Source: Nocardia crassostreae
Lineage (GTDB): Bacteria > Actinomycetota > Actinomycetes > Mycobacteriales > Mycobacteriaceae
DNA length: 64,000 nucleotides
NCBI RefSeq assembly: GCF_001613405.1
Contig: NZ_BDCH01000014.1
Coordinates: 248,001 to 312,000 of the forward strand
Reading direction: 5' to 3'
Position numbers and translations under genes: made by a program. Below are positions 26,795 through 35,934 of the stretch, one piece after another (positions within the stretch are counted from its first letter, which is position 1; each line of letters starts with the position of its first letter). The notes beneath the pieces were generated by a model. The model had not been told where the DNA came from, searched no databases, and worked only from the letters and a program-made list of their open reading frames with translations.

Positions 26795-28120
26795 TCAGCG
26801 CGGCAGCGTGACCGGGTCGGTGCAGCTCGACAGCGCGTCCACCAGCGAGCAGGTGGCCGGGGCGCGGGTGGGCAGGTAGTCGCCGGGCACGCCGCCGTCG
26901 CGGGTGAGGGCGAGGTAGGCGTCGACGGCGTCGGTGGGGCGGCGCGTCAGGCTCGGATCGTTGCGGACATCGACGGTGTAGAGGCCTAAACGCGGGGTGT
27001 AGGAGCCCCATTCGTAGTTGTCGGTCAGGCTCCAGTAGTTGTAGCCGATGATGTTCATGCCGTCGGCGGCGGCGCGCTGGATCCAGTACAGGGTGTCGCG
27101 CAGGTCGTCGGCGCGGGTGTAGCCGTCGGCGCGCGGCGCGCCGTTCTCGGTGGGCATGCCGTTCTCGACGATGTAGAGCGGCAGGCCCGGAAAGCGTGTC
27201 GAGTAGTGGCGCAGCGTGTAGTAGATGCCGTCGGCCTGCAATGGCAGCTGCCACAGCGCCGACTGCGCGAAGCCGCCGTATCGGGCCAGGGTGTCCGGCG
27301 ACATACCGTAGTAGTAGTCGATGCCGAGGTAGTCGAGCTTGGCGGCGATCTTGTCCAGCATGGCGCCGTTGACCACGTCGTCGGCGGCGGGAATGTAGGC
27401 GACATTGCTGGTGACCATGGCGCCGGGCTGCACGGCGTGGATGTAGTCGTAGATGCTGTTGTGCGCCACCGCGAGCCGATCCTGCATGGTGAGCAGTTCG
27501 CCCGCGGGCAGCCCGCCGTTGCGGACCTCGTTCATCAGGTAGGCGGCCGGTTCGTTGATGGTCACCCACAGCGGATCGGCGCCCGCGTAGCGGTCCACCA
27601 CCCGGCGCATATTGGTCAGCCAGTCCCCGACCATGTCCGGGCTGCTCCAGCCGCCGCGCGCGGCGGCCCAGCCCGGATGCACCCAGTGGTCCAGGGTCAG
27701 CATGGGCCGCATCCCGGCCGCGCGAATGGCGGCGACGACCTTGTCGTAGAAGGCGAATCCCCGCTCGTCCCACACCCCCGCCTGCGGTTGCAGGCGCGCC
27801 CATTCGATGCCGATGCGGTAGACGTTGACGCCCAGATCCTGCGCTAGGGCGATGTCGGAGGCGTAGCGGGTGTAGAAGTCGACGCTGTTGCCATACCGGT
27901 CGTAGTCCGGATGCGCGGCGATGTAGCGCAGCCAATTGCTGTCGGGCGCATGGCCTTCGGACTGGAATCCGGAGGCGGCCACACCCCAGTGGAACCCGTC
28001 GCCGAGGGCGGGCACCCGCGCCGGTGCGGGCGTCGCGGCCGCCGGTGCGGCACCGGCGAGCACGGCCAGTGCGGTGGCGGCGAGGACGGCGAGACGGTGG
28101 CGGCGGGTGTGCGGTCGCAT
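26795..28120 (-). CDS. Secreted glycoside hydrolase family 1 enzyme, copy 2
   Basis: 441 residues, homologous along its length to copy 1. Signal peptide of about 30 residues (LAVLAATALAVLAG, AAA-T cleavage region), then HWGVAASGFQSEGH, acid/base Glu190 in VTINEP and nucleophile Glu319 in YIVENGMP. The C-terminus has the same paired Cys (CSLVDALSSC). ATG 28120 is preferred over ATG 28132 because GAGGAG precedes it by 5 bases. The 230-bp gap to copy 1 probably includes its own promoter for the latter. Confidence 0.9.
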   Translation of the reverse strand: MRPHTRRHRLAVLAATALAVLAGAAPAAATPAPARVPALGDGFHWGVAASGFQSEGHAPDSNWLRYIAAHPDYDRYGNSVDFYTRYASDIALAQDLGVNVYRIGIEWARLQPQAGVWDERGFAFYDKVVAAIRAAGMRPMLTLDHWVHPGWAAARGGWSSPDMVGDWLTNMRRVVDRYAGADPLWVTINEPAAYLMNEVRNGGLPAGELLTMQDRLAVAHNSIYDYIHAVQPGAMVTSNVAYIPAADDVVNGAMLDKIAAKLDYLGIDYYYGMSPDTLARYGGFAQSALWQLPLQADGIYYTLRHYSTRFPGLPLYIVENGMPTENGAPRADGYTRADDLRDTLYWIQRAAADGMNIIGYNYWSLTDNYEWGSYTPRLGLYTVDVRNDPSLTRRPTDAVDAYLALTRDGGVPGDYLPTRAPATCSLVDALSSCTDPVTLPR

Positions 28121-28128
28121 GGGACTCC

Positions 28129-28716
28129 TCATCCGACGGAAAGCGAACTGGGCGGCCGTCCAGCATTATTGCGGACCCGCGCCCGCGCGACACGGGGTTC
28201 GGCCGAATGCACCGCGCCGACCTCGAGATCGAGATATCGGGAGGCTAATGCCTGCGGCCCCAGATCCTTGAGCACCGCGAACCCCGTGTCGCGCAGGAAC
28301 TGCGCCACCACCGACGCCGCGCCGGGCGGATAGTCGAAGACGATCTCGGTGCCCGCGGCCAGCCGCCCGGCGCCGCGCAGGATCGCCAGCGCCTCGGCGC
28401 ACTCGCGGCGCGGGCCCAGCCCGATCACGAAGGCCGGGCTCGCGCGCTCGAAATCCGGTGCCGCGGTCACCATCTCGAACTCCGCGCCGCCGATCCGGAA
28501 CACCCGCAGATCCGGATAGGGATTGTGCGCGGCGAAGGTATCGAGGGCCGCCCCGATCAGCACGACCTGCCGGGTCCCAGTGCAGACGGCGTCGGCGAGG
28601 CGGTCCTCGGCGTAGCGGGTGCGCGCGGCGGCGAGCAGGCGGCGGTGTGGTCGGTGGCCTGCGGCGGGTGGCGGTTCGCTTCCCTCGCAACGGGTTTCGC
28701 CGGTCGCGGTCGTCAT
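28129..28716 (-). CDS. Shortened Ppm1/LCMT-type SAM methyltransferase-like protein
   Basis: 195 residues resembling the actinobacterial class I methyltransferases of the Ppm1 family: TRYAEDRLADAV, VVLIGAALDTFAAHNPYPDLRVFRIGG (SAM motif I, with G/A changes) and a later VFDYPPG segment. Family members are usually 280-310 residues; here the N-terminal cap and part of the core are missing. Motif I lacks the usual GxGLD exactness (IGAALD), so SAM binding may be weak. It starts just upstream of, and on the same strand as, the second GH1 gene. Confidence 0.65.
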   Translation of the reverse strand: MTTATGETRCEGSEPPPAAGHRPHRRLLAAARTRYAEDRLADAVCTGTRQVVLIGAALDTFAAHNPYPDLRVFRIGGAEFEMVTAAPDFERASPAFVIGLGPRRECAEALAILRGAGRLAAGTEIVFDYPPGAASVVAQFLRDTGFAVLKDLGPQALASRYLDLEVGAVHSAEPRVARARVRNNAGRPPSSLSVG

Positions 28717-28743
28717 GGTCGTCCCCCTGGTGCGCGGTGGCGC

Positions 28744-29157
28744 TCAGTCGCCCGGACGCCACGACGTGCTGGGCGGCCAGCCGGGAATGTTCGGCATTTT
28801 CGGCATGTCCGGCATCGGTGGCATGGGCGGCATCTCGGGCAGCGGCGGGATGTGCGGGAGCGGCGGCATACCGCTGCCGCCGAAGCGCTGGAACGCGGCC
28901 TGGCGCGAGGTGCCGAACACCTCCCCGACCTCGGCCCAGGTGCGGCCCTCGGCGCGGGCCTGGGCGACCAGTGAGCGCAGCACATCGTCGACGACATTGT
29001 CGAGACTGCGCGCCGCCCGCAGCGCGGCCATCACCGAGGGCGTGGGCGTGCCCGCGGCCGGGTGCAGGACCTCGGCGAGGAATTCGGCATTGGTGGACAA
29101 CAGTTTTGCGAGAACGGCGCGCTCGTCGGCGGGATCTCGCTGGGGTGCATCGGCCAT
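28744..29157 (-). CDS. Small HTH protein with Met/Pro-rich tail
   Basis: 137 residues. Residues ~15-90 are helical and contain a helix-turn-helix-like segment, ARAEGRTWAEVGEVFGTSRQAAFQRFG. From about residue 95 the sequence becomes a low-complexity repeat of MPPLP/MPPMP/MPDMP/MPKMP units ending PGWPPSTSWRPGD. The tail holds about ten Met. Similar HTH segments occur in several small actinobacterial proteins of unknown role. An inverted repeat (GTAAA-N7-TTTAC) just upstream of its start at 29160-29176 may be an autoregulatory site. Function unknown. Confidence 0.7.
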   Translation of the reverse strand: MADAPQRDPADERAVLAKLLSTNAEFLAEVLHPAAGTPTPSVMAALRAARSLDNVVDDVLRSLVAQARAEGRTWAEVGEVFGTSRQAAFQRFGGSGMPPLPHIPPLPEMPPMPPMPDMPKMPNIPGWPPSTSWRPGD

Positions 29158-29159
29158 AT

Positions 29160-29176
29160 GTAAACGATGCCTTTAC
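29160..29176. promoter_or_regulatory. Inverted repeat upstream of the HTH gene
   Basis: GTAAA and TTTAC flank seven bases immediately upstream of the ATG at 29157. It fits a small dimeric regulator. The rest of 29177-29432 is comparatively A/T-rich and contains no gene I can support; it should contain promoters for both divergent genes. Confidence 0.4.
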
Positions 29177-29432
29177 GCGAATCATGTTGTCAAGGAATGA
29201 TTTACAAGATCAATAGTCTGAAGGTTTGCTGGACAATGCCGTCCGGGCGAGTACCGGCGCGCCGACGGCGGGTCGGCCTCGATTGCTGTTTCCTCCGTGC
29301 CTGCGTCTACGCTTTTGTCGAATACATCCGGTGCATCCGGATTCGGGGGAGCTGTAGCGAAAACGTGTCGCTGTCGATATGCCGACAGCGACCGATGACG
29401 GTCGCGGCGGTGTGCGGTGGAGAGGAGCGGTG

Positions 29433-30023
29433 ATGAGCCACGACGACGAGCGCGGCGAGACCCCCGGTGACGACCCGGCCGACCGGGTGGTCCATCTGCT
29501 CGACTACGGCTCGTTCGAGCCGCCCCTGTCGCCGCCGCGCGATCGCGTCCCGCCCGAACACGCCGACAGCCTGCTCGGCCGCGTCACCGGCGCCGAGTCC
29601 GCCTGGAATCACACCGATTTCGCGACCCGGCTCAACAAACTCTTCGATACCGCGCGGTCGGGTCGCCGTCCGCACACCACCGCCGAGGTCGCGGCCGCGC
29701 TGACCGCCGCGGGCTATCCCATCTCCAAGCCCTACCTGAGCCAATTGCGCTCCGGTCAGCGCACCGACGTCTCCGACCAGACCGTCGCCGCCCTGGCCAA
29801 GTTCTTCCGCGTGCGCCCGGACTACTTCTTCAGCGACCGCTACGCCGCCAAGATCGACAACGATCTGCGGCTGCTCACCCGGCTGCACGGCTCCGGGGTG
29901 CGCCGCCTGTCCGCGCGCGCGTTCGACCTGAGCGAGGAATCACAGAATCTGCTCACCAATATGGCCGAGAAACTGCGCCTGAGCGAAGGGCTGCCCAAGA
30001 TCCCGCCCGACGGCTGCGATTAG
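29433..30023 (+). CDS. espR: EspR-like nucleoid-associated regulator
   Basis: 196 residues. Residues ~60-190 match mycobacterial EspR: FATRLNKLFDTARSGRRPHTTAEVAAAL, the helix-turn-helix KPYLSQLRSGQRTDVSDQTVAALAKFF, and a C-terminal helical region (GVRRLSARAFDLSEESQNLL) that in EspR makes the dimer. The N-terminal ~60 residues are an extra acidic region absent from the mycobacterial protein. ATG 29433 has AGAGGAG just upstream. No ESX secretion genes are nearby, so it probably acts as a global DNA-architectural regulator. Confidence 0.88.
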   Translation: MSHDDERGETPGDDPADRVVHLLDYGSFEPPLSPPRDRVPPEHADSLLGRVTGAESAWNHTDFATRLNKLFDTARSGRRPHTTAEVAAALTAAGYPISKPYLSQLRSGQRTDVSDQTVAALAKFFRVRPDYFFSDRYAAKIDNDLRLLTRLHGSGVRRLSARAFDLSEESQNLLTNMAEKLRLSEGLPKIPPDGCD

Positions 30024-30085
30024 GCCAGCGCCCGGGCGCATTAGGATGGGCGGATCCGCTCGGGGGAGGCCGAGGAGGAGTGCCG

Positions 30086-30952
30086 ATGTGCCGGTTGTTC
30101 GGATTGACCGCGGCGCCACAGCGGGTGCGGGCCACCTTCTGGCTGCTGAACGCGCCCGACAGCCTGGTGCGGCAGAGCAGGCGCGAGCCCGACGGTGTGG
30201 GATTGGGAACCTTCACCGCCGACGGATCACCGCTGGTGGAGAAGCAGCCGATCGCCGCCTATCGGGACGCGCAGTTCGCGCGAGAGGCGCACGAGCGCGA
30301 ATCGACCACCTTCCTCGCCCACATCCGCTTCGCCTCGACCGGCGGACTCGAGGCACGCAACACCCACCCGTTCACCCAGCACGACCGGCTCTTCGCCCAC
30401 AACGGCGTCCTGCAGGGTCTCGACGCACTCGACGCCGAACTCGGCGATTATCGCGCCCTGGTGCACGGCGACACCGACTCCGAACGCTTCTTCGCGCTCA
30501 TCACCGAGCGCACCGACCGCCACGACGGTGACGTGAGCGCGGGCATCACCGACGCCGTCGCCTGGATCGCCGACCGGCTGCCCGTCTACGCCCTGAACCT
30601 GATCCTCACCACCGCCACCGATCTGTGGGCGCTGCGCTACCCCGACACCCACGAGCTGTTCTGGCTCGACCGCGCCGCGGGCGACGCCCACGGCGGTGAT
30701 CGCCTCGAACACACCGGCCGTCGCGGAATCAACGCGCGCAGTACCCGTCTCGCCGATCACCCGGCCGTCGTCGTGGCCAGTGAGACCATGGACGACGATC
30801 CGGGCTGGCAGCCACTGGCGCCGGGTGAGCTGCTGCACGTCGACGGCGCCCTGCGGGCCCGCACGACCACCATCCTGGATTCCCCACCGCGCCAACTGTT
30901 TTCCCTCGCCCAGCTCGACACCACCGCGGCCGCTTCGCAATCCGGCGCTTGA
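30086..30952 (+). CDS. Class II glutamine amidotransferase
   Basis: 288 residues starting MCRLFGLTA, which places the nucleophile Cys at position 2 after Met removal, as in Ntn-type glutamine amidotransferases (YafJ/EgtC-like group). FLAHIRFASTGGLEARNTHPF and FAHNGVLQG are the conserved substrate-binding motifs, and HGDTDSERFF is the usual later motif. ATG 30086 is chosen for the Cys2; upstream GTG 30080 would bury it. No synthase partner is next to it. Relation to EgtC of ergothioneine synthesis is possible but its cluster is absent. Confidence 0.88.
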   Translation: MCRLFGLTAAPQRVRATFWLLNAPDSLVRQSRREPDGVGLGTFTADGSPLVEKQPIAAYRDAQFAREAHERESTTFLAHIRFASTGGLEARNTHPFTQHDRLFAHNGVLQGLDALDAELGDYRALVHGDTDSERFFALITERTDRHDGDVSAGITDAVAWIADRLPVYALNLILTTATDLWALRYPDTHELFWLDRAAGDAHGGDRLEHTGRRGINARSTRLADHPAVVVASETMDDDPGWQPLAPGELLHVDGALRARTTTILDSPPRQLFSLAQLDTTAAASQSGA

Positions 30953-30956
30953 ACGC

Positions 30957-31910
30957 TCACCACGGCGGCGCGGCCACCCGCCCGATCGCCTGTTCCGCCT
31001 CGCCGACCAGGCGCGCGACCAGATCGGCCGCCGATTCCAGTGCGGTGATCAGCCCCACCCCCTCACCCGCCCAGATCGGCGCGGCCTGCGGATCGGCCAG
31101 GTATTCGCGTTGCGCCGCTTGCGGATCGGCCCGCATCTCGGCCTCCCGATCCCGCCACGGGTCGAGGAATTCGTTGCGCAGCGTGCGCGCCGGAAACTCG
31201 CGCGGCCAGGCGGACCCGCGCGCCAGATCGAGCACCCGATTGCGTTCGGTATCGTCCCCGCTCGCCCCGAGCAGCGCCTTGGCCGTCTCACCACTGATCA
31301 GCGCCTCCGGCGTGGCCTGAAACCTGGTGCCCAGCAACGCCCCCGCCGCCCCCAGCACCAGCGCCGCCGCCAGTCCCCGCCCATCGGTGATCCCACCCGC
31401 TGCCAGCACCGGCGTCTCCCCGGCCACATCGACCACCGCGGGCACCAACGGCAAGGTCCCCCGCACCCCGTCCCCATGTCCTCCAGCCTCACCCCCTTGC
31501 ACGATCAACACATCCACCCCCAGGTCCAGGGCCCGCCGCGCCCCCTCCACCCCGCCCACCTGAATCAGCAAGGGAATCCCCGCATCCCGCACCGCCCCCG
31601 CGAGCGGCTGCGGATCCCCGAACGACAACATGATCGCCGCCGGTTCCCGCGCGATCGCCCACTCGATGGCGGCCGCGTCGATCGCCCATGTCTGAAACCC
31701 GACCCCCACCGGCCGCGACGTCCGCTGCCGCACGATCCGCCACTCCCGCTCGAGCCATTCGATCTCCCCCCGACCACCTCCGACCAGCCCGAATCCACCC
31801 CCTTCCTACACCCCCGCCGCCAGCGCCCCACCCGCGATCCCACCCATCGGCGCCAGCGCCACTGGATGCTCCACCCCGAACATGGCCGTGAAAGCCGTTG
31901 TCAGCCCCAT
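30957..31910 (-). pseudogene. Nitronate monooxygenase-like FMN enzyme with in-frame TAG
   Basis: Reading from ATG 31910 gives 317 sense codons, but codon 35 is TAG (31806-31808). Before it the frame encodes GVEHPVALAPMGGIAGG, the typical N-terminal FMN-binding start; after it GGGFGLVGGGRGEIEWLE continues the same family without any shift. The rest contains GVGFQTW, IQVGG, VQGGEAGGH, PVLAAGGITDG and ALLGTRF, all typical. The expected residue at the stop is Ser (TCG to TAG is one change). Internal starts (GTG 31733) would lose the FMN site. Probably inactive unless the base is a consensus error. Confidence 0.82.
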
Positions 31911-31950
31911 CGATTCATCATCGCAGCCCCCGTCCGGCCGCGGTGGCGCT

Positions 31951-33407
31951 TCACCCGCGCGGAGGCGGGGTGAACCCGCCGATCGTCTGTTCGAGCAGTT
32001 CGGCCAGCTTCAGCGGGGTGCGGTCCTCGAACATCGGTCCGATGAGTTGCACGCCCACCGGCAGGCCGTCGGGTGATCGGCCCGCGGGGATGGCGGTGGC
32101 GGGCAGGCCGGGCATGGTGGCCACCCCGGCCCAGACGAGCTGGTCGAGGTAGGGGAATTCGACGCCGTCGATGTCGATGCGGCGGGCCAGCAGGTCGGGG
32201 TCGTGGTCGTGCGGGAAGGCCGGGGTGGGCGAGATCGGGCAGAGGACGGCGTCGAACTCGGTGAACAGGCGCCGCCAGGCATGCCGGTGGAGTTCGCGAC
32301 GGGTGTTCGCTGTGATCCAGTCGCGATGGGTCGAGACCAGGCTGCGTCGGCGCACCGCGTCGAGGCTTCGGTCCTCGGCGGGTAGGGCGGCGGCGTGGGC
32401 CCGCAGCTGTTCGTAGGCGTCGTCGGGAAACGGGCGCCGGAGCCCGAGAACAGCAACCGGGTGTAGACGGTGGCGGCTTCGACCGGGTCGGGCAGCAGCG
32501 GGCTGTGCCGTTCGATGCGGGCACCGGCGTCGGCGAGCGTGTCGGCCACCCGGTTCACCGCGGCGCGCACCGCGGCCCCGGTGGGGATGAGGGGATGGTC
32601 GTCGAGAACCAGGACCCGGAAGTCGGCGAGTCGCTCGTGGCGCGCGGGCGGCAGGGTCAGGTTGTAGGCGACGCCGAGGGTCAGGGGGTCCGGTCCGGCC
32701 ATGACGTCGAGCAGCAGGGTGAGGTCGCGTGCGGTGCGCGCCATCGGGCCGACGACGGCGAGGTCGAGGTCGGTCGGCAGGGCGGGTGCGGGCGGTGCGA
32801 CCATGCCGCGGGGGGCCGCGAGGCCGAGGGTCGGCTTGTGGGCGTAGATGCCGCAGAAGTGTGCGGGGGTGCGCAGGGAACCGCCGATGTCGGAGCCGAG
32901 GGACAGCGCGCCGAATCCGGCCGCGAGGGCCGCCGCCGATCCGCCGGAGGATCCGCCCGGTGTGCGCGTGTGATCCCACGGGTTGTTGGTGGTGCCGTAG
33001 ATATCGTTGTAGCTCTGCAGATCCTGCAGCACCAACGGCACATTGGTCTTGCCGAGCACCACCGCGCCCGCGGCCTCGAGCCGCGTCACCTGCACCGCGT
33101 CCTCGGCGGGCACGAAGTCACGGTGCTGCGGCATGCCCCAGGTCGTGGGCAGCCCGGCCATGTTGTAGGACTCCTTGACCGTCACCGGAATACCGTGCAG
33201 CGGCCGATCCTCGCCGCGGGCACGCGCCGCATCGGCACGCCGCGCGGCGGCCCGCGCACGCTCGAAATCCGGCACACAGATCGCGTTGATCGCCTTGTCG
33301 TCGCGCTCGATACGAGCGATCGCCTCCTCGGTCAGCTCCACCGAGGTCACCTCACCGGCACGCAAGGCAGCTGCAAGTTCTTCGGCCGATCGAAAACTCC
33401 ACTCCAT
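31951..33407 (-). pseudogene. Amidase-signature enzyme, one frameshift
   Basis: About 485 residues when repaired. The amidase signature is complete: catalytic Lys in GIPVTVKESYN, and the Ser-cisSer-Ser region in PGGSSGGSAAALAAG ... GSDIGGSLRTPA. After LLFSGSGARFP the frame shifts near 32425-32427 (GGG on the plus strand); adding one base restores PDDAYEQLRAHAAALP and the rest of the family C-terminus (VATMPGLPATAIPAG, GLPVGVQLIG). Hydrolyses amide bonds of unknown substrate. ATG 33407. Probably a consensus indel because the remainder is well conserved. Confidence 0.82.
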
Positions 33408-33446
33408 GAATTCGACGGTATCGATCTGCCGCAGCGGACATAGAAT

Positions 33447-33583
33447 GCCACTTCGCGCAAACGGGAAAGTCGAACAGCGTCACCTTGAGCGCATATCGAC
33501 GCACTCGTTGTGTCATGTCCCAGGTCACGGCGTCGGCAGAGCCGAATCGATTGGCGCAGGCCATGAAACGCCACTTCGCACAA
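33447..33583 (+). repeat. Imperfect 14-bp direct repeat next to integrase
   Basis: GCCACTTCGCGCAA (33447-33460) and GCCACTTCGCACAA (33570-33583) differ at one base and are 123 bp apart, between the amidase start and the 3' end of the tyrosine recombinase gene. The rest of 33408-33648 has no supported gene. They could be arm-type recombinase sites or remnants of an attachment site. Confidence 0.4.
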
Positions 33584-33648
33584 TGGGAGGGATGTCTCAA
33601 TATCCTGCCGTCCCTGTGCCGCAGCGGATGCAATTCCCGGTTGGTGTC

Positions 33649-34848
33649 CTAAAGCCCCAATTTCGTGACGGCATTGTCTTCCAAGGGATTCGCGGTGCGA
33701 ATGTAGCCGTGCACGGTGCGGGGGTTGGACCAGCGGCCCTGGCGCATGATCTCGCGGTCGCTGGCGCCGCCGAGCGCGGCCTGGGTGGCGAACCCGGCGC
33801 GCAGCGAGTGGCCGGAGAACAGGGCGGGATCCAGGCCCGCGCGGGCGGCGTAGCGCTTGATCAGTTCGGCGACGGCCCGCCCAGACATGGGGGTGACGGC
33901 GATGGCGCCGTGGCGGGAGATGGTGGGGAACAACGGCAGCTGCGGGTCGGACAGGGTCGTCCCGGTGAAACCGTGGCAGCGGTGGATGGGGGGAATCGAG
34001 CGGCGGATGGTCGGTGAGCCAGGCGCGCAGGGTGCGGCCGGGGGTGTGGTGGGCTTCGAGCAGGCGGGTCCAATCGGCGAAGGCGCAGACCGGACAGGTG
34101 CGCGGGCGCTGACCGCGCGGGAGGGCGACGCGTTGTCCGGTAATGCCGGTGGGGTCGGTCTTGGTGGTGGGGAGCTGGATCAGCAGCAGCGGTTCGCCAC
34201 GGGCGTGGTCGGTGTCGACCTGGATATCGCCCAGGCGCAGCCCCGCGATCTCGCTGCGGCGCAGCGCCCCCGCGAAACCGACCAGCAGCAGCAGGGCGTC
34301 ACGGCGGCGGGCAGTTCGGCCAGCAGCTGGTCGAGGGTGTGCAGCAGGACGGGGCGTTTGCGGGTGGGCCGGGCGCGGCGGGTGCGGCGAATACCGCGCA
34401 GGGTCAACCGGACCACATCGGCGCGGGTGGGTGAGGCCAGCCCGTTGGCGGCGTGCACCGCGGCGATGGCGGCGGCCTTGCGGTCGAGAGTGGCCGGGCT
34501 GAACGCCCATTCGCCGCGCGCGCGGCGGGCGTCGGCGGCCGCGGCCAGATAAACCGCCACATCGAGGGCGTCGGCGGGCAGCGCCTGGCGGGCCTCGGCG
34601 GCGCACCACGCCGACCACGCCACCCAATCGGTCCGGTAGGCGCGCATCGTATTCGGCGATTGCGAGGCTTCCAGATACCGGCCCAGCGCCCCGGCCTGTT
34701 CGCTGTCGAAGCGTTCGCGCACCAGCCGCAGCGCGACCGCGTCCACCAGGACGCTGCGCACTCCGCGCCGCAGTTCGGTGCGCACCGAATCCGGCAGCGC
34801 CACAGCGGTGGAGCGGGTTTCCACGGTCACGCCCTGTTCCTCGGTCAC
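33649..34848 (-). pseudogene. Tyrosine recombinase/integrase with two frameshifts
   Basis: About 400 residues when repaired. The N-terminal core-binding domain (LGRYLEASQSPNTMRAYRTDWVAWSAW) is followed by the catalytic Arg in LRRSEIAGLRLGD, HSLRAGFAT (H-x-x-R) and the nucleophile Tyr in TVHGYIR. Frame changes occur around 34305-34312 (between AELPAAV and RRDALLLLVGFAGA) and at the six-G run 33988-33993 (before IHRCHGFTGTTLSDPQ). GTG 34848 is the likely start. The protein resembles phage/ICE-type integrases of actinobacteria. Without repair it is inactive. No att site or cargo is obvious beyond the nearby direct repeat. Confidence 0.82.
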
Positions 34849-35006
34849 ATCGGTCTCTTCACGGATCCGGTCGGCTCCGGCCCCGCGGCCGGACTGTCGG
34901 ATCGATCGTATTCGCCCGTCCCCGAACCACAATCGCGCCACACCCGCACCCGGACACACCGCTGCCGCGGCCCTCGGGTGAGAGCCGCGGCAGCAGGACG
35001 AGATGC

Positions 35007-35861
35007 TTACTTGTTCCAGATGGCGGCCACCCGGTGCTCGTTGCCCACCTGGTAGTAGTGCGCGTGCACGAGGGTGTACCCGGCGGCGGTCAGCTGGTTG
35101 GCGGTGGCGCAGTAGGCGTCCTCGGACAGATCGTGGCGCGCCTCCCAGGCCCGGCCGTCGTTCTTCTCCCAGATGCCGACGAACCGTGACGCACCGTCGA
35201 CCTCGTAGCCGCGCACCTGGGTCAGCCGATAGCCCTGGCCCAGCAGCGAATCGAATTCGGCCTGATGCTGGGCGCCGGTCAGGTTGTTGCGGTAGACCGT
35301 GGTCTCCTTCTTCTGCGGCTCGGCCTTCGGCGGCTCGGCGGCGCCGCCGCTGTTGGCGAAGGTGACCGTCCAGTGCCGCAGATCGCCCTCGTAGATGACC
35401 GCGACGCCGACCTGATCGAGCTGGCCGTCGAGCATGATCGCCTTGTGCCCGGCGGAGTTCCACCAGAAGTTCAGCGCGTCGGTGGCCTCCACATTGGTGC
35501 CGTAGAAGTTGATTTCGGCGATCTTCGACGAGCTGGGCACACCGCACTGGGTGAAGCGGGTGGCGATATCGCGGCCCAGGGTGTCGACGTGGTCGGCCGG
35601 GGAGGCGCCGCGCGCGGCGCTGTCGTTGCTGGCCCATTCGGCCGGGCGGGCCAGGGTCTCGGAGTGGGTGACCTTGCTCAGGCCGTTCTCGGCGCGCACG
35701 TCGTTGATCTTGTCGAAGACCTCGGTCTCCTCACTGCTGAGCGCGAGCGCGGCGGCGTCGACATCGCAGTTGGTGACCGGAGTCGCCGAGGCGACCGGCA
35801 GCGCGAACAGCCCGGCGCTCGCGGTGATGGCGAGGGCGAGGGCGGTGGACTTGAACGTCAT
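35007..35861 (-). CDS. Secreted CAP-domain protein with C-terminal repeat domain
   Basis: 284 residues. Signal peptide (residues 1-26, ALALAITASAGLFALPVASA). Residues ~30-165 form a CAP/SCP domain: VFDKINDVRAENGLSKV, AEINFYGTNVEATDALNFWWNSAGHKAIML with the GHKAIML signature. Residues ~185-284 contain two related ~40-residue units (LLGQGYRLTQVRGYEV..SRFVGIWEK and LTAAGYTLVHAHYYQV..HRVAAIWNK), typical of bacterial tandem-repeat surface domains. The linker is charged (PPKAEPQKKE). ATG 35861 has AAGGAAT 5-6 bases upstream. Exported; role probably in envelope or host interaction. Confidence 0.85.
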   Translation of the reverse strand: MTFKSTALALAITASAGLFALPVASATPVTNCDVDAAALALSSEETEVFDKINDVRAENGLSKVTHSETLARPAEWASNDSAARGASPADHVDTLGRDIATRFTQCGVPSSSKIAEINFYGTNVEATDALNFWWNSAGHKAIMLDGQLDQVGVAVIYEGDLRHWTVTFANSGGAAEPPKAEPQKKETTVYRNNLTGAQHQAEFDSLLGQGYRLTQVRGYEVDGASRFVGIWEKNDGRAWEARHDLSEDAYCATANQLTAAGYTLVHAHYYQVGNEHRVAAIWNK

Positions 35862-35934
35862 GGTGATTCCTTGTGCTGGTAGCGGGATTTGCACAAAGAA
35901 TGCGGAGGGCGACTAACCGGTTTCTCGCCGCGGA

